Below, piece by piece: positions 34,919 through 43,285 of a DNA stretch of 54,170 nt. Below the pieces are notes generated by a model, which searched no databases, was not told the DNA's origin, and saw nothing but the letters and a program-made list of their open reading frames with translations. The stretch lies in assembly GCF_000429765.1 (NCBI RefSeq), contig NZ_AUCM01000010.1, positions 1-54,170 of the forward strand, in the 5' to 3' direction. A program made the position numbers and the translations under genes. The stretch is from Gemmobacter nectariphilus DSM 15620. GTDB lineage: Bacteria; Pseudomonadota; Alphaproteobacteria; Rhodobacterales; Rhodobacteraceae. How positions within the stretch are numbered: position 1 is the first letter of the stretch; each line of letters starts with the position of its first letter.

Positions 34919-35629
34919 CTAAACGGGTGTGCGGCGTTGCTCCAGTGCATCGCTGGCCCGTCGCATTGCGGCCTCGATGGTTTCCAGATGCTCGCGCATC
35001 GCGGCTTCGGCACCCGGCGCGTCGCCTGCGGCAATCGCCGCCACCACTGCGGCATGCTGCGCGCTATGCGCGCCGGTGAACTCGGACACACCGACATGGC
35101 GATAGGTGCGGTCCCATTCGCGCTGCCAGACGGCACGCCTGCGGGCACCCGACAGATGGTCCAGAACGCCCAGCAGGATCGGGTTGCCCGCCACCTCGGC
35201 AATGCCACGATGAAACCGCGCATCGGCCTGCTCGCAGGCCGCGCGGCCGGCCGCCATGGCGCCGTCGCGCACCAGGCGGTGCAGGTACTCCAGATCGCCC
35301 GGTGTTGCCGCACGGGCGGCCTCGGCCGCAATCGGCGGCTCGATCAGCAGGCGCGCGCGCATGATCTGGTCGGGGGATCGCGCCTCGATCAGCAGCGCCT
35401 CGCGCACCGGATGGCCACGGGGGCGCGCACCGCGAAAGGTGCCCTGCCCGACGTGGCGCCAGATCTCGCCTTCCTGTTCCAGAACGGCCAATGCAGCGCG
35501 CAGGGTCTGGCGGCTGCATCCCAGCTGCGCCGCCAGGTCGCGTTCGGGCGGCAGGCGATCGCCCGCGACCGGGGCGGCAAGCTCCATGGCCTCGCGCAGG
35601 GGGCCAAGGATGTCAGAGGCGCGGCGCAT
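34919..35629 (-). CDS. FadR-type GntR-family transcriptional regulator
   Basis: This 236-residue regulator starts MRRASDILGPLREAMELAAP. The winged helix is at about 15-75 (RLPPERDLAAQLGCSRQTLR, VLEQEGEIWRHVGQGTF). A helical FCD ligand domain follows with FHRGIAEVAGNPILLGVLDHL and a metal-type His pattern. It is divergent from a TSUP exporter and probably controls both. ATG at 35629 was preferred over upstream starts because the FadR-like operator lies just before it. Confidence 0.9.
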   Translation of the reverse strand: MRRASDILGPLREAMELAAPVAGDRLPPERDLAAQLGCSRQTLRAALAVLEQEGEIWRHVGQGTFRGARPRGHPVREALLIEARSPDQIMRARLLIEPPIAAEAARAATPGDLEYLHRLVRDGAMAAGRAACEQADARFHRGIAEVAGNPILLGVLDHLSGARRRAVWQREWDRTYRHVGVSEFTGAHSAQHAAVVAAIAAGDAPGAEAAMREHLETIEAAMRRASDALEQRRTPV

Positions 35630-35642
35630 GGCGGATCCCCGA

Positions 35643-35656
35643 TGGTTTCCAGACCA
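35643..35656. promoter_or_regulatory. Putative operator of the GntR-type regulator
   Basis: TGGTTTCCAGACCA is an inverted repeat with TGGTnT arms like FadR-type sites. AGACCAAT occurs again at 35662, giving a half-site direct repeat. It lies 14 bases ahead of the regulator and about 60 bases ahead of the exporter gene. Confidence 0.5.
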
Positions 35657-35718
35657 ATTTGCAGACCAATCGCCAGACATGCAAGGCAGCCCCGACACCC
35701 GAACCAAAGGCGCCTGCC

Positions 35719-36477
35719 ATGACCGATCCGATGACCACACCTGTGCTGATCCTTGCCGGCCTTGCCGCCGGGGCGCTGAATGCCGTGGCGGGGGGCGGCA
35801 CGTTTCTGACCTTTCCCGCGCTGGTCTGGGCCGGGGTGCCGCCCGTCAGCGCCAATGCCACCGCGACGCTGGCCGCCCTGCCCGGCTATGTCGGCAGCGC
35901 CTGGGGCTTTCGCCGCGATCTGCGGGCCGAGGGGCCGCTAGGCCTGCGCGCCATCGTGCTGCTGGCGATGATCGGCGGGTTCGTCGGGGCGCTCTTGCTG
36001 CTGGTCACCTCGTCCAAGGCCTTTTCGGCCATCGTGCCATGGCTGCTGCTGCTGGCCACGGTGATCTTTGCGGCGGGCCCGATGCTTTTGCGCCGCATCA
36101 CGGCCAAGGGCGGGCAAGGTGTGGGCCGGCCGCTGGCTGCGGGGCTGATGCTGGCGGTGGCCATCTATGGCGGCTATTTCAACGGCGGTCTGGGCATCAT
36201 GCTGCTGGCGGTGTTCGGGCTGATCGGCTTTGCCGATCTGAACGCGATGAACGGGCTGAAGAACGCGATCTCGGCCATCCTGTCGGTCGTGTCGGTCGCA
36301 ACCTATACTGCGGCAGGGCTGATCGACTGGACCCACGCCCTGCCGCTGGCCATCGCCATGACCGTGGGCGGCTATCTGGGCGCGCTGCTGGCACGGCGGA
36401 TCACCCGGCCCGCCCTGCTGCGCGGGTTCATCACGGCCGTGGGCGCAGCCATGACCATCGCCTTCTTTGCGCTGTGA
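35719..36477 (+). CDS. TSUP-family (TauE/SafE-like) membrane exporter
   Basis: This 252-residue membrane protein starts MTDPMTTPVLILAGLAAGAL. It has the GGGTFLTFPALVWAGVPPVSAN and GGYFNGGLGIMLLAVFG blocks of the TauE/SafE family, in two homologous halves with about eight segments. It likely exports sulfite or an organic sulfonate breakdown product; the true substrate is unknown. It is divergent from the GntR regulator. Confidence 0.88.
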   Translation: MTDPMTTPVLILAGLAAGALNAVAGGGTFLTFPALVWAGVPPVSANATATLAALPGYVGSAWGFRRDLRAEGPLGLRAIVLLAMIGGFVGALLLLVTSSKAFSAIVPWLLLLATVIFAAGPMLLRRITAKGGQGVGRPLAAGLMLAVAIYGGYFNGGLGIMLLAVFGLIGFADLNAMNGLKNAISAILSVVSVATYTAAGLIDWTHALPLAIAMTVGGYLGALLARRITRPALLRGFITAVGAAMTIAFFAL

Positions 36478-36521
36478 AGAAAATGCATGACAGGCGCCGC
36501 CCCGCGCGCTATGCAGGTCGC

Positions 36522-36590
36522 ATGTCGCACACCGCCGCCTATACCTTTGCCGCGTTTTATTGGTTCCGCCATTCCGGCGGGATCGGGTGA
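36522..36590 (+). CDS. Leader peptide rich in Phe/Tyr/Trp (attenuation) for DAHP synthase
   Basis: A 22-codon frame starts ATG at 36522 with AGG a few bases ahead and stops at 36590. Its middle reads Tyr-Thr-Phe-Ala-Ala-Phe-Tyr-Trp-Phe, seven of ten codons bearing aromatic or neighbouring residues. Phe-Tyr-Trp-Phe at 36555-36566 directly precede the first hairpin arm. This is the arrangement of amino-acid attenuators: starvation for an aromatic amino acid would stall the ribosome there. It lies 107 bases before the DAHP synthase start. Confidence 0.85.
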   Translation: MSHTAAYTFAAFYWFRHSGGIG

Positions 36591-36654
36591 ACGTGTAGCG
36601 CAAGGCAAGCGATACCAACCTCCCGAAGCCGCTGGTTCGACCGGCGGCTTTTCA
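36566..36654 (+). promoter_or_regulatory. Attenuator: pause hairpin, anti-terminator and terminator before aroG
   Basis: Four segments are visible. Arm 1 CCGCC (36566-36570) pairs with GGCGG inside arm 2 CCGGCGG (36574-36580). Arm 2 can instead pair with arm 3 CCGCTGG (36629-36635). Arm 3 with arm 4 CCGGCGG (36641-36647) forms an 11-base terminator stem (36626-36650) followed by TTTT. Arms 2 and 4 have the same sequence, so the folds exclude each other. A ribosome stalled at the Phe-Tyr-Trp-Phe codons would cover arm 1 and favour the anti-terminator. Confidence 0.82.
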
Positions 36655-36697
36655 GTTGAGGTGCCCCCGGTCCGACCTTCCCACCCAAGGAAAGACC

Positions 36698-37762
36698 ATG
36701 CCGATCCAGACCGAAAACCTGCATATCGACACGCTGCGCGCGCTGCCCACGCCGGTGCAGCTGGCCACCGAGCTGCCGCGCGATGATGCCATCTCGGCCA
36801 CCGTCGCGGGCAGCCGCAGCGCAATCCGCAATATCCTGCGCGGCGCCGACGACCGCCTGCTGGTGATTGTCGGTCCCTGTTCCATTCATGATCCGGCCGC
36901 CGCGCTGGACTATGCCGCACGGCTGGCCGAGGAACGGCGCACCCTGTCGGACCGGCTGGAAATCGTGATGCGGGTCTATTTCGAAAAACCCCGCACCACG
37001 GTGGGCTGGAAGGGGCTGATCAACGATCCGCATCTGGATGGATCGGACCGGATCGAGGATGGCCTGCCGATGGCCCGCCGCCTGCTGCTCGAGGTGAACC
37101 GCCTGGGCCTGCCGGCCGCGACCGAGTTTCTGGATCCCATACTGCCGCAGTATTTCGCCGATCTGATCGCCTGGGGCGCCATCGGGGCGCGCACGACCGA
37201 AAGCCAGATCCACCGCCAGCTGGCCTCGGGGCTGTCGTGCCCCATCGGATTCAAGAACGGCACCGATGGCGGGGTGCAGGTGGCGCTGGATGCGATCCGC
37301 TCGGCCGCCGCACCGCACAGCTTCCCGGCCATCACGGCGGACGGGCGGGCCGCGATTGCCACCACCACCGGGAATGCCGCCTGCCATGTGGTGCTGCGCG
37401 GCGGGCATGACGGGCCGAACTATGACGCTCAGGCGCTTGCCAGGGTCATGGCGGCGGCGGACAAGGCCAAGGTCGACCCCGGCATCGTGATCGACGCAAG
37501 CCATGCGAACAGCGGCAAGGATCCGATGCGCCAGCCCGCCGTGGTGGCGGATATCGCCGGGCAGGTGCGCAATGGCAGCCGGGCGATCCGGGGGCTGATG
37601 CTGGAAAGCCATCTGGTCGCCGGCCGGCAGGACCAGCAGCCGGGCCGCCCCCTGACCTATGGCCAAAGCATCACGGATGGCTGCCTTGGCTGGGACGACA
37701 CGCGCACCTTGCTGCATGTGCTGGCCAGCGCGGCCGGCACGCGGATGCGGGCGGCGGCCTGA
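36698..37762 (+). CDS. aroG: 3-deoxy-7-phosphoheptulonate (DAHP) synthase, class I
   Basis: This 354-residue enzyme condenses phosphoenolpyruvate and erythrose 4-phosphate, the first step of the shikimate pathway. It shows LLVIVGPCSIHDPAAALDYA, RVYFEKPRTTVGWKGLIND, GARTTESQIHRQLASGLSCP, GFKNGTDGG and IDASHANSGKDPMRQP, all hallmark blocks of the class I AroAI-alpha type. AAGGAAAG precedes the ATG at 36698. Attenuation through the leader peptide probably couples its expression to aromatic amino acid supply, whichever paralogue this is. Confidence 0.95.
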   Translation: MPIQTENLHIDTLRALPTPVQLATELPRDDAISATVAGSRSAIRNILRGADDRLLVIVGPCSIHDPAAALDYAARLAEERRTLSDRLEIVMRVYFEKPRTTVGWKGLINDPHLDGSDRIEDGLPMARRLLLEVNRLGLPAATEFLDPILPQYFADLIAWGAIGARTTESQIHRQLASGLSCPIGFKNGTDGGVQVALDAIRSAAAPHSFPAITADGRAAIATTTGNAACHVVLRGGHDGPNYDAQALARVMAAADKAKVDPGIVIDASHANSGKDPMRQPAVVADIAGQVRNGSRAIRGLMLESHLVAGRQDQQPGRPLTYGQSITDGCLGWDDTRTLLHVLASAAGTRMRAAA

Positions 37763-38251
37763 CCCCGCCGGGCGCGCGAGGGGGCATTCTGCGGGTCAAG
37801 GGTGCCGCATCTGTGCTGGCATGTTGGCACGGCCCCTGCCGCCCCTCAGGGCGGATCGGCGTGCCTGCTCTTGCCCCCCAAAGCCCGGCGGCCGGCACAC
37901 CACCGCCGGCCCCCTGTTCGCGGCGCCCCCCTTTTACGCGCCGCCAGGTCGCATTCTGTGCCGGCCTGCCAGTGCCCCAGCATCCTCGCATGACCGCTGC
38001 GCCGACGGGCGGACCCGCGCCAGGGGTGCCGGCCGATCCGCCGCGATGAGGATGCCTGCCCGCAACGGCAACCGCACCTGCGGCGTTGCGCCCGGCAACT
38101 CGGGTCCGTCCAAAGGCACGGCCCCCGCGCGCCCATCGCGCCGCCGGAAGGGTGCCGCTTGGCAGCAAACGCCCCGGCCGCGCGATCTGGTGACAGGGCC
38201 GGTCCTTGCCGCCTGACCAAGGCCCCGGCCCGGCAGGCCGGGGCGCCCCGA
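37763..38251. other. 489-base stretch without a gene; hairpin near its right end
   Basis: Several open frames cross this stretch on both strands, but none has a plausible start, ribosome site or protein-like composition; they reflect the very high GC content. At 38223-38246, CCCCGGCC and GGCCGGGG form an eight-base hairpin just behind the TRAP permease stop (minus strand), perhaps its terminator. Confidence 0.55.
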
Positions 38252-40333
38252 TCAGCTTGCCGCCGCGCCGCGCGTCATCAGCAGCTGGCGCCCGATCACC
38301 GGCAGCATCAGCGCGATCCCGATCAGCGTCGCGATCATGTCGGGCGCGACCAGCAGCAGCGCGGCGATGACCAGCACCACCCGTTCGAACCACCAGAGCG
38401 GTGCGAACAACCAGTTCGACACGGCCGCCGCCAGCGCCCAGATGCCCAGCACCGCCCCGCCAAAGGCCAGCGCAAAGGCGCTCCAGGTGAAGCCGTCGGT
38501 CACCAGCAGCAGCGCGGGCTGGAAGGCAAAGACAAACGGCACCAGCACCTTGCCCATCGACAGGCGGAACGCGGTGTTCCCGGCCTTGAAGGCATTGGCC
38601 CCGGCAATCCCCGCCCCGGCATAGGCCGCCATGGCGACAGGCGGTGTCACATCCGCCAGCACGCCATAGTAGAACACGAAGAAATGCGCGACCAGCGGCT
38701 GAACCCCCAGCAGCCCCAGGATCGGGGCGGCCACGGCGACCATGATGATGTAGTTCGCCGTCGTCGGAATGCCGCAGCCCATCAGGATGCAGACGATCGC
38801 GGTCAGGATCAGCGTGAACAGCAAGGTCCAGGTCGGCACGCCCATCAGCTCGAACGGCAGGAAGGACAGCGCGCCATGTGCTGCCGCCGCCCAGTCCTGC
38901 GCAACGCCCGCAACCATATAGGCGATCTTGAAGCCAACACCGGTCAGCGTGACGACGCCGATCACCACGCCCACCAGCGCCGCCGCCGCCGTGACCGACA
39001 GCGACTGCTTGGCACCCAGGATGAAGCCTTCCCACAGCCCATGCGCGGTGCCCCGGATCGCCTGCGCGATACCGCCCGCCTGCAACTGCTGGATCGCCAG
39101 CACGACAATACAGGCGCTGATCGACCAGAAGGCCGCCGCAAAGGGCGTGCGCCCCGACAGCAGCACCCCCACCAGAATGACCAGCGGCACGACCGACAGC
39201 CAGCCGGCCTTGAGCACCTTCCAGGCATTGGGCAGTTCCTCGACCGACAGGCCGCGCAGGCCCAGCCGGCGCGCTTCCAGATGCACCTGCACCAGCACGC
39301 CGAAGAAATGCATGAAGGCCGGAACCAGCGCGGCGGTCAGGATGGTGGTCAGCGGCACGCCCAGATATTCGATCATCAGGAAGGCCACCGCCCCCATCAC
39401 CGGCGGGGTGATCTGCCCGCCGGTCGAGGCAGCCGCCTCGACCGCCGCCGCGAAGTGGCGCGGATAGCCGATGCGGATCATCGCCGGAATGGTCAGCGCG
39501 CCAGTCGTCACCGTATTGGCGATGGACGAGCCCGAGATCGACCCCAGCAGCGCCGAGGACAGCACCGACACCTTGGCCGGCCCCCCCGCATAGCGCCCCG
39601 CCAGAGCCGAGGCCACGTCGATGAACAGCTGGCCAAGCCCGATGCGCGTCGCCATCACCCCGAACAGCACGAAGTGGAACACATAGGTCGCGATCACCCC
39701 AAGCGCGGTGCCATAGATGCCTTGCGAGGTCAGATAGAGATGGTTGACGATATTCGACCAGCTGGCCCCCGGATGCACCAGAATCCCAGGCATCGACTTG
39801 CCGAAATACGCATAGGCAATGAACAGGATCGCGATCACCGGCAACGGCCAGCCCATGGACCGGCGCACGGCCTCCAGCAGCACGATGATCAGGATGGTGC
39901 CCATGATGACGTCAATGGGCAGCGGATTGCCGACCCGAAAGGCCAGCTCGCTGTAGATCCACGGCACATACAGCGCGGCCACGAGGCCGGCGATGGCCAG
40001 CACCCAATCCCCCAGCGGCAGGCCAAAGGGCGCGGCAGGGCCCGGCAGGATGTCCTTGCGGCCAAAGGCGGCAAAGGACAGGAACACCAGCAAAAGCGTC
40101 ACCCCAAGGTGAAAGCCCCGGTGCACGGTCGCCTGCGGAATGCCGAAACCCGCCGTGTAGAAGTGATAGCACGACAACAGGAACAGCACCGCCGCCGCGA
40201 CCAGCGTCAGCGGCCAGGCCAGCACCCGGAACCGCAGTTCGGGGTCGAATTTTTCCTCGATGGCCTGAAGCTCGTCCGCCGACAGGTGCCGGACATCCTC
40301 GCCCCCGCCGGGCGTGCTGCGGTGGTCGGTCAT
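38252..40333 (-). CDS. TRAP transporter fused permease (4TM/12TM), TAXI type
   Basis: This 693-residue membrane protein combines the DctQ-like and DctM-like parts in one chain. It starts MTDHRSTPGGGEDVRHLSAD with a cytoplasmic lead. The DctM-like half shows PGILVHPGASWSNIVNHLYL, SSALLGSISGSSIANTVTTG, AASTGGQITPPVMGAVAFLM and GCGIPTTANYIIMVAVAAP, typical of the TRAP-TAXI family. It imports an organic acid-like solute with a sodium or proton gradient, using the binding protein encoded just upstream. A stable hairpin separates it from that gene. Confidence 0.93.
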   Translation of the reverse strand: MTDHRSTPGGGEDVRHLSADELQAIEEKFDPELRFRVLAWPLTLVAAAVLFLLSCYHFYTAGFGIPQATVHRGFHLGVTLLLVFLSFAAFGRKDILPGPAAPFGLPLGDWVLAIAGLVAALYVPWIYSELAFRVGNPLPIDVIMGTILIIVLLEAVRRSMGWPLPVIAILFIAYAYFGKSMPGILVHPGASWSNIVNHLYLTSQGIYGTALGVIATYVFHFVLFGVMATRIGLGQLFIDVASALAGRYAGGPAKVSVLSSALLGSISGSSIANTVTTGALTIPAMIRIGYPRHFAAAVEAAASTGGQITPPVMGAVAFLMIEYLGVPLTTILTAALVPAFMHFFGVLVQVHLEARRLGLRGLSVEELPNAWKVLKAGWLSVVPLVILVGVLLSGRTPFAAAFWSISACIVVLAIQQLQAGGIAQAIRGTAHGLWEGFILGAKQSLSVTAAAALVGVVIGVVTLTGVGFKIAYMVAGVAQDWAAAAHGALSFLPFELMGVPTWTLLFTLILTAIVCILMGCGIPTTANYIIMVAVAAPILGLLGVQPLVAHFFVFYYGVLADVTPPVAMAAYAGAGIAGANAFKAGNTAFRLSMGKVLVPFVFAFQPALLLVTDGFTWSAFALAFGGAVLGIWALAAAVSNWLFAPLWWFERVVLVIAALLLVAPDMIATLIGIALMLPVIGRQLLMTRGAAAS

Positions 40334-40360
40334 TGCGCGTTTCCTGATCTGGGGTGCGAG

Positions 40361-40390
40361 AAAGGGGGCCGCGATACGCTCGCGGCCCCC
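40361..40390 (-). terminator. Strong hairpin between TAXI binding-protein and permease genes
   Basis: On the minus strand GGGGGCCGCGA pairs with TCGCGGCCCCC (five-base loop) and is followed by TTTCT. It lies between the binding-protein stop (40429) and the permease start (40333). A partial terminator here would give more binding protein than permease, as is common in such operons. Confidence 0.7.
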
Positions 40391-40428
40391 CGATGTGTCC
40401 TGTTACCGGGGCCGATGCCCCGAAGGGC

Positions 40429-41433
40429 TCATTTCAGCAGGCCGGCTTCCTTGTAGAACTTTTCAGCGCCCGGATGCAGCGGAATGCCAATGCCGTTCAG
40501 CGCGCTTTCCTTGCGGATCATCTTGCCCTTGGCGTGGCCCGCGTCCAGCTGCTTGCGGGTGTTGTCATTCCACAGCGCCTTGGTGATGCCATAGATCAGA
40601 TCTTCGGGCTGATCGGCACTGGTCACCCACTGGGCGCCGACCGACAGGGTCTTCACATCGTCCGGGTTGCCATCATAGGTGCCGCCCGGCACGGTGTCGG
40701 CTGCAAAGAACGTATAGGTCGCGCAGATCTTCGGGGCTTCCTCGCAGGAAATCGGCACCAGCTTGACCTCGTGCTGGCTGGCCAGTTCCGCAATCGCGCC
40801 GGCCGGATAGCCGCCGACAAAGAAGAACGCATCCATCGCGCCATCGCGCATCCGGTCGGCGGCCTGATCGGGCTTGAGGAATTCGGCCTGCACGTCCTTT
40901 TCCGACAGGCCATAGCCTTCAAGGATGATCCGCGCATCGACCAGCGTGCCCGAACCCGGCTCGTCCAGCGACACCTTCTTGCCTTTCAGATCCGCCACGC
41001 TGTTGATGCCCGATTTGGCGCTGGTCACCAGATGGATGCTTTCGGGGTAAAGGTTGGCGATGGCGCGCAGTTTCTCGACCGCGGGCTTGCCTTCCCAGAT
41101 GCCGGTGCCAGTATAGGCCCAGGTCGCAACGTCCGATTGTGCGAAACCCGATTCCAGCGAGCCGCCGGCAATCGCGTTGATGTTGGCCACCGAGCCGTTC
41201 GCCGACAGCGCCGAGGCGATCAGCCCCGGAACCCCGCACGAGCCACCCGATTCGCACGGACGCGAGCCCGGCGGGTTCGAGATCGCATTCGCCAGAAGGC
41301 CGCCGATCGGGTAATAGGTGCCCGCCGTGCCGCCCGTGCCGATGCGGAAGAACGACATCTGCTGTGCGCTGGCAGCGCCCGCCACAAGGCTCAGGGCCAG
41401 TGCGGCGCCTGCGATGATCCGATTGTGCTTCAT
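40429..41433 (-). CDS. TAXI-family TRAP transporter solute-binding protein
   Basis: This 334-residue periplasmic protein starts MKHNRIIAGAALALSLVAGA with a signal peptide cleaved near ASA-QQ (residues 22-24). It has FRIGTGGTAGTYYPIGGLLA and VSLDEPGSGTLVDARIILE, typical of the TAXI family. It contains two cysteine pairs, PCESGGSCGVPG and the later SCEEAPKICATY, that may form disulphide bonds. AAGGAAG lies ahead of the ATG at 41433, which excludes the longer frame. It hands an organic acid (often glutamate or a carboxylate) to the permease; the ligand is unknown. Confidence 0.92.
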   Translation of the reverse strand: MKHNRIIAGAALALSLVAGAASAQQMSFFRIGTGGTAGTYYPIGGLLANAISNPPGSRPCESGGSCGVPGLIASALSANGSVANINAIAGGSLESGFAQSDVATWAYTGTGIWEGKPAVEKLRAIANLYPESIHLVTSAKSGINSVADLKGKKVSLDEPGSGTLVDARIILEGYGLSEKDVQAEFLKPDQAADRMRDGAMDAFFFVGGYPAGAIAELASQHEVKLVPISCEEAPKICATYTFFAADTVPGGTYDGNPDDVKTLSVGAQWVTSADQPEDLIYGITKALWNDNTRKQLDAGHAKGKMIRKESALNGIGIPLHPGAEKFYKEAGLLK

Positions 41434-41444
41434 GGGTCTTCCTT

Positions 41445-41469
41445 TCCGGTGATTGGCTATCCGGTGATT
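41445..41469. repeat. Direct repeat in the TAXI promoter region
   Basis: TCCGGTGATT occurs at 41445-41454 and 41460-41469 (15 bases apart), just ahead of the TAXI binding-protein start. The tandem arrangement suggests a regulator site, though it may come from a small duplication. Confidence 0.35.
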
Positions 41470-41583
41470 TGACCAAAAGGTTAGACAGGGAAGCCCCAAG
41501 GTTCAAGCCGCGTTCCGCCTGCCCCGCTTGCGCCGGGCCGCCCGGCCTGCCAAGCACGGGCCTGACCTACAGGAGGAACCGCC

Positions 41584-42357
41584 ATGACCGACCCGTCCCC
41601 CGTTCTCGTCACCCGCTCGGACAGCGGCATCACCCGGCTGGCGCTGAACGACCCCGAGCGCCGCAACGCCCTGTCCTTCGATCTGCGCCTCGCCCTGCTG
41701 GCTGCCCTGCGCACCGAGGCCGAGGCGCGCGAAACGCGTGTGCTGGTCATCACTGGCACCGGACCCGGGTTCTGCGCGGGCGGCGACATTTCCGCCATGG
41801 GGCAGGACCCCGCCCGCTCGGTCGAACGGCTGCGCATCCTGCACGACATCGCCCGCACGCTGGCCAGCTTTCCCAAGCCGGTGATCGCGGCGGTCAACGG
41901 CGCGGCCTTCGGGGCCGGCATGTCGCTGGCGCTGCTGGCCGATCATGTGATCGCGGCGCCGGGCACCAGGTTCGGCGCCTCGTTCGCCCGCATGGGGCTG
42001 GTGCCCGATACCGGCTTCCTGTGGTCGATCCAGCGCCGCACCAGCCGCGCCCGCGCCCTGCGCATGGCCATGACCGCCGAGGTGATCGCCGCCCCCGCCG
42101 CCCTTGCCGAAGGGCTGATCGACGAAGTGGCCGAGGATGTGACCGCCGCCGCCCTGGCCCGCGCGCAAACGCTGCTCTCGATCGCCCCCCTGCCCTTCGC
42201 CGCCGCCAAACGCGCCCTGGCCGAGGTTGATGGCCAGCTCGAGGCGCTTCTGGCCCGCGAACTGCAGGATCAGGGCCGCATGTTCCGCTCGGCCGACCAT
42301 CTCGAGGCTGTTGCGGCCTTCCGCGAAAAGCGCGACCCCGCCTTCCGCGGCCACTAA
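41584..42357 (+). CDS. Enoyl-CoA hydratase/isomerase family protein
   Basis: This 257-residue crotonase-fold protein starts MTDPSPVLVTRSDSGITRLA. It has LNDPERRNALSFDLRLALLA, GTGPGFCAGGDISAMGQDP (oxyanion hole), VNGAAFGAGMSLALLADHVI and FGASFARMGLVPDTG. GGAGGAA precedes the ATG. The typical catalytic Glu positions are partly replaced, so the exact reaction (hydratase or isomerase) cannot be fixed. It is divergent from the TAXI gene. Confidence 0.9.
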   Translation: MTDPSPVLVTRSDSGITRLALNDPERRNALSFDLRLALLAALRTEAEARETRVLVITGTGPGFCAGGDISAMGQDPARSVERLRILHDIARTLASFPKPVIAAVNGAAFGAGMSLALLADHVIAAPGTRFGASFARMGLVPDTGFLWSIQRRTSRARALRMAMTAEVIAAPAALAEGLIDEVAEDVTAAALARAQTLLSIAPLPFAAAKRALAEVDGQLEALLARELQDQGRMFRSADHLEAVAAFREKRDPAFRGH

Positions 42358-42370
42358 GGCGCAGCGCCCC

Positions 42371-42402
42371 CCCTTCATCTGTCCCCAAATATCCTGGGGG
42401 CA
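42371..42402 (+). repeat. Intergenic repeat with core CCAAATATCC, copy 1
   Basis: TTCATCTG then CCCCAAATATCCTGGGGG, 14 bases after the enoyl-CoA hydratase gene. The core CCAAATATCC(T)GGGG recurs at 45838 (other strand) and 54119. The CCCC and GGGG around the core can pair, giving a small hairpin. Behind coding regions it could act as a terminator or a repeat-family insertion. Confidence 0.6.
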
Positions 42403-42433
42403 GGTGCACCCTCACCACAGGCGCAACGGCAAC

Positions 42434-42450
42434 AGGGGGCAAGGCCCCCT
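42434..42450. terminator. Hairpin between convergent genes
   Basis: AGGGGGC and GCCCCCT pair across AAG, between the enoyl-CoA hydratase and murI ends. It lacks a clear T-run, so its terminator role is inferred from the position. Confidence 0.4.
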
Positions 42451-42463
42451 CGCACAACGGCCC

Positions 42464-43276
42464 TCAGGCCGCCTCGAACCGGATCGGCCGGCGCAGGAAT
42501 TGCGTCGCCTTGGCCGAAACGCTGGCCGGATTGCCGGTGGTCAGGAATTTCGACTGCGTGCCGGACCCCAGGAATTGCGGCCGGCGGGCCAGATAGTCGG
42601 CCAGCGATTCGGCCACCAGGTTGGCCTGGCTGAACACCTTGACCTCGGGCCCCAGCGCCTCCTTGAAGGCGGCTTCCATCAGCGGGTAATGGGTGCAGCC
42701 CAGGATCGCCGCCTGCGGATGCGGCATCCGGCGCTTGAGCGCCTCGACATGGCTTTTCACCAGCGCCTCGGCGAGAATCTCGTCGCCCTGCTCGATCGCA
42801 TCGACAAGCCCGCCGCAAGGCTGCGCCTCGACATCGACACCGATGGCGCGAAAGGCCAGCTCGCGCTGAAAGGCCCGGCTGGCCACCGTGGCCGGGGTGG
42901 CGAACAGCGCGACATTCTTCACCGCCACCTCGGTCGGCGGGGAATTGTCGCCCCATTGCCGTTCGGTCAGCGCCTCGATCAGCGGCACGAACACGCCCAG
43001 CACCCGCTTGTTCGGCGGCACCCAGGTTTCCTGCATCCGTTTCAGGGCTGCCGCGCTGGCGGTGTTGCAGGCCAGGATCACCAGATCGCACCCTTCGGCC
43101 CACAGCCGTTCCACCGCCGCACAGGTCAGGTTGAAGATGTCATCCGCCGTGCGCACCCCATAGGGCGCATGGGCATTGTCGCCCAGATAGACAAAGGGCA
43201 CATCGGGCAGACGCCGGGCAACCGCGTCCAGAACCGTCAGACCACCCAGCCCCGAATCGAACACGCCGACTGCCAT
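42464..43276 (-). CDS. murI: Glutamate racemase
   Basis: This 270-residue enzyme makes D-glutamate for the cell wall. It starts [20 protein letters not shown]. It shows [22 protein letters not shown] (catalytic Cys70) and [13 protein letters not shown] (second catalytic Cys). The length is normal. It is followed nine bases upstream by the acyltransferase end, on the same strand. Confidence 0.95.
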   Translation of the reverse strand: MAVGVFDSGLGGLTVLDAVARRLPDVPFVYLGDNAHAPYGVRTADDIFNLTCAAVERLWAEGCDLVILACNTASAAALKRMQETWVPPNKRVLGVFVPLIEALTERQWGDNSPPTEVAVKNVALFATPATVASRAFQRELAFRAIGVDVEAQPCGGLVDAIEQGDEILAEALVKSHVEALKRRMPHPQAAILGCTHYPLMEAAFKEALGPEVKVFSQANLVAESLADYLARRPQFLGSGTQSKFLTTGNPASVSAKATQFLRRPIRFEAA

Positions 43277-43285
43277 TTGACCCGC

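Noticed and set aside
38159-40456. 765-codon plus-strand open frame opposite the TRAP permease
   Set aside because: It is rich in Arg, His and Gln without motifs; the minus strand encodes clear TRAP permease blocks.
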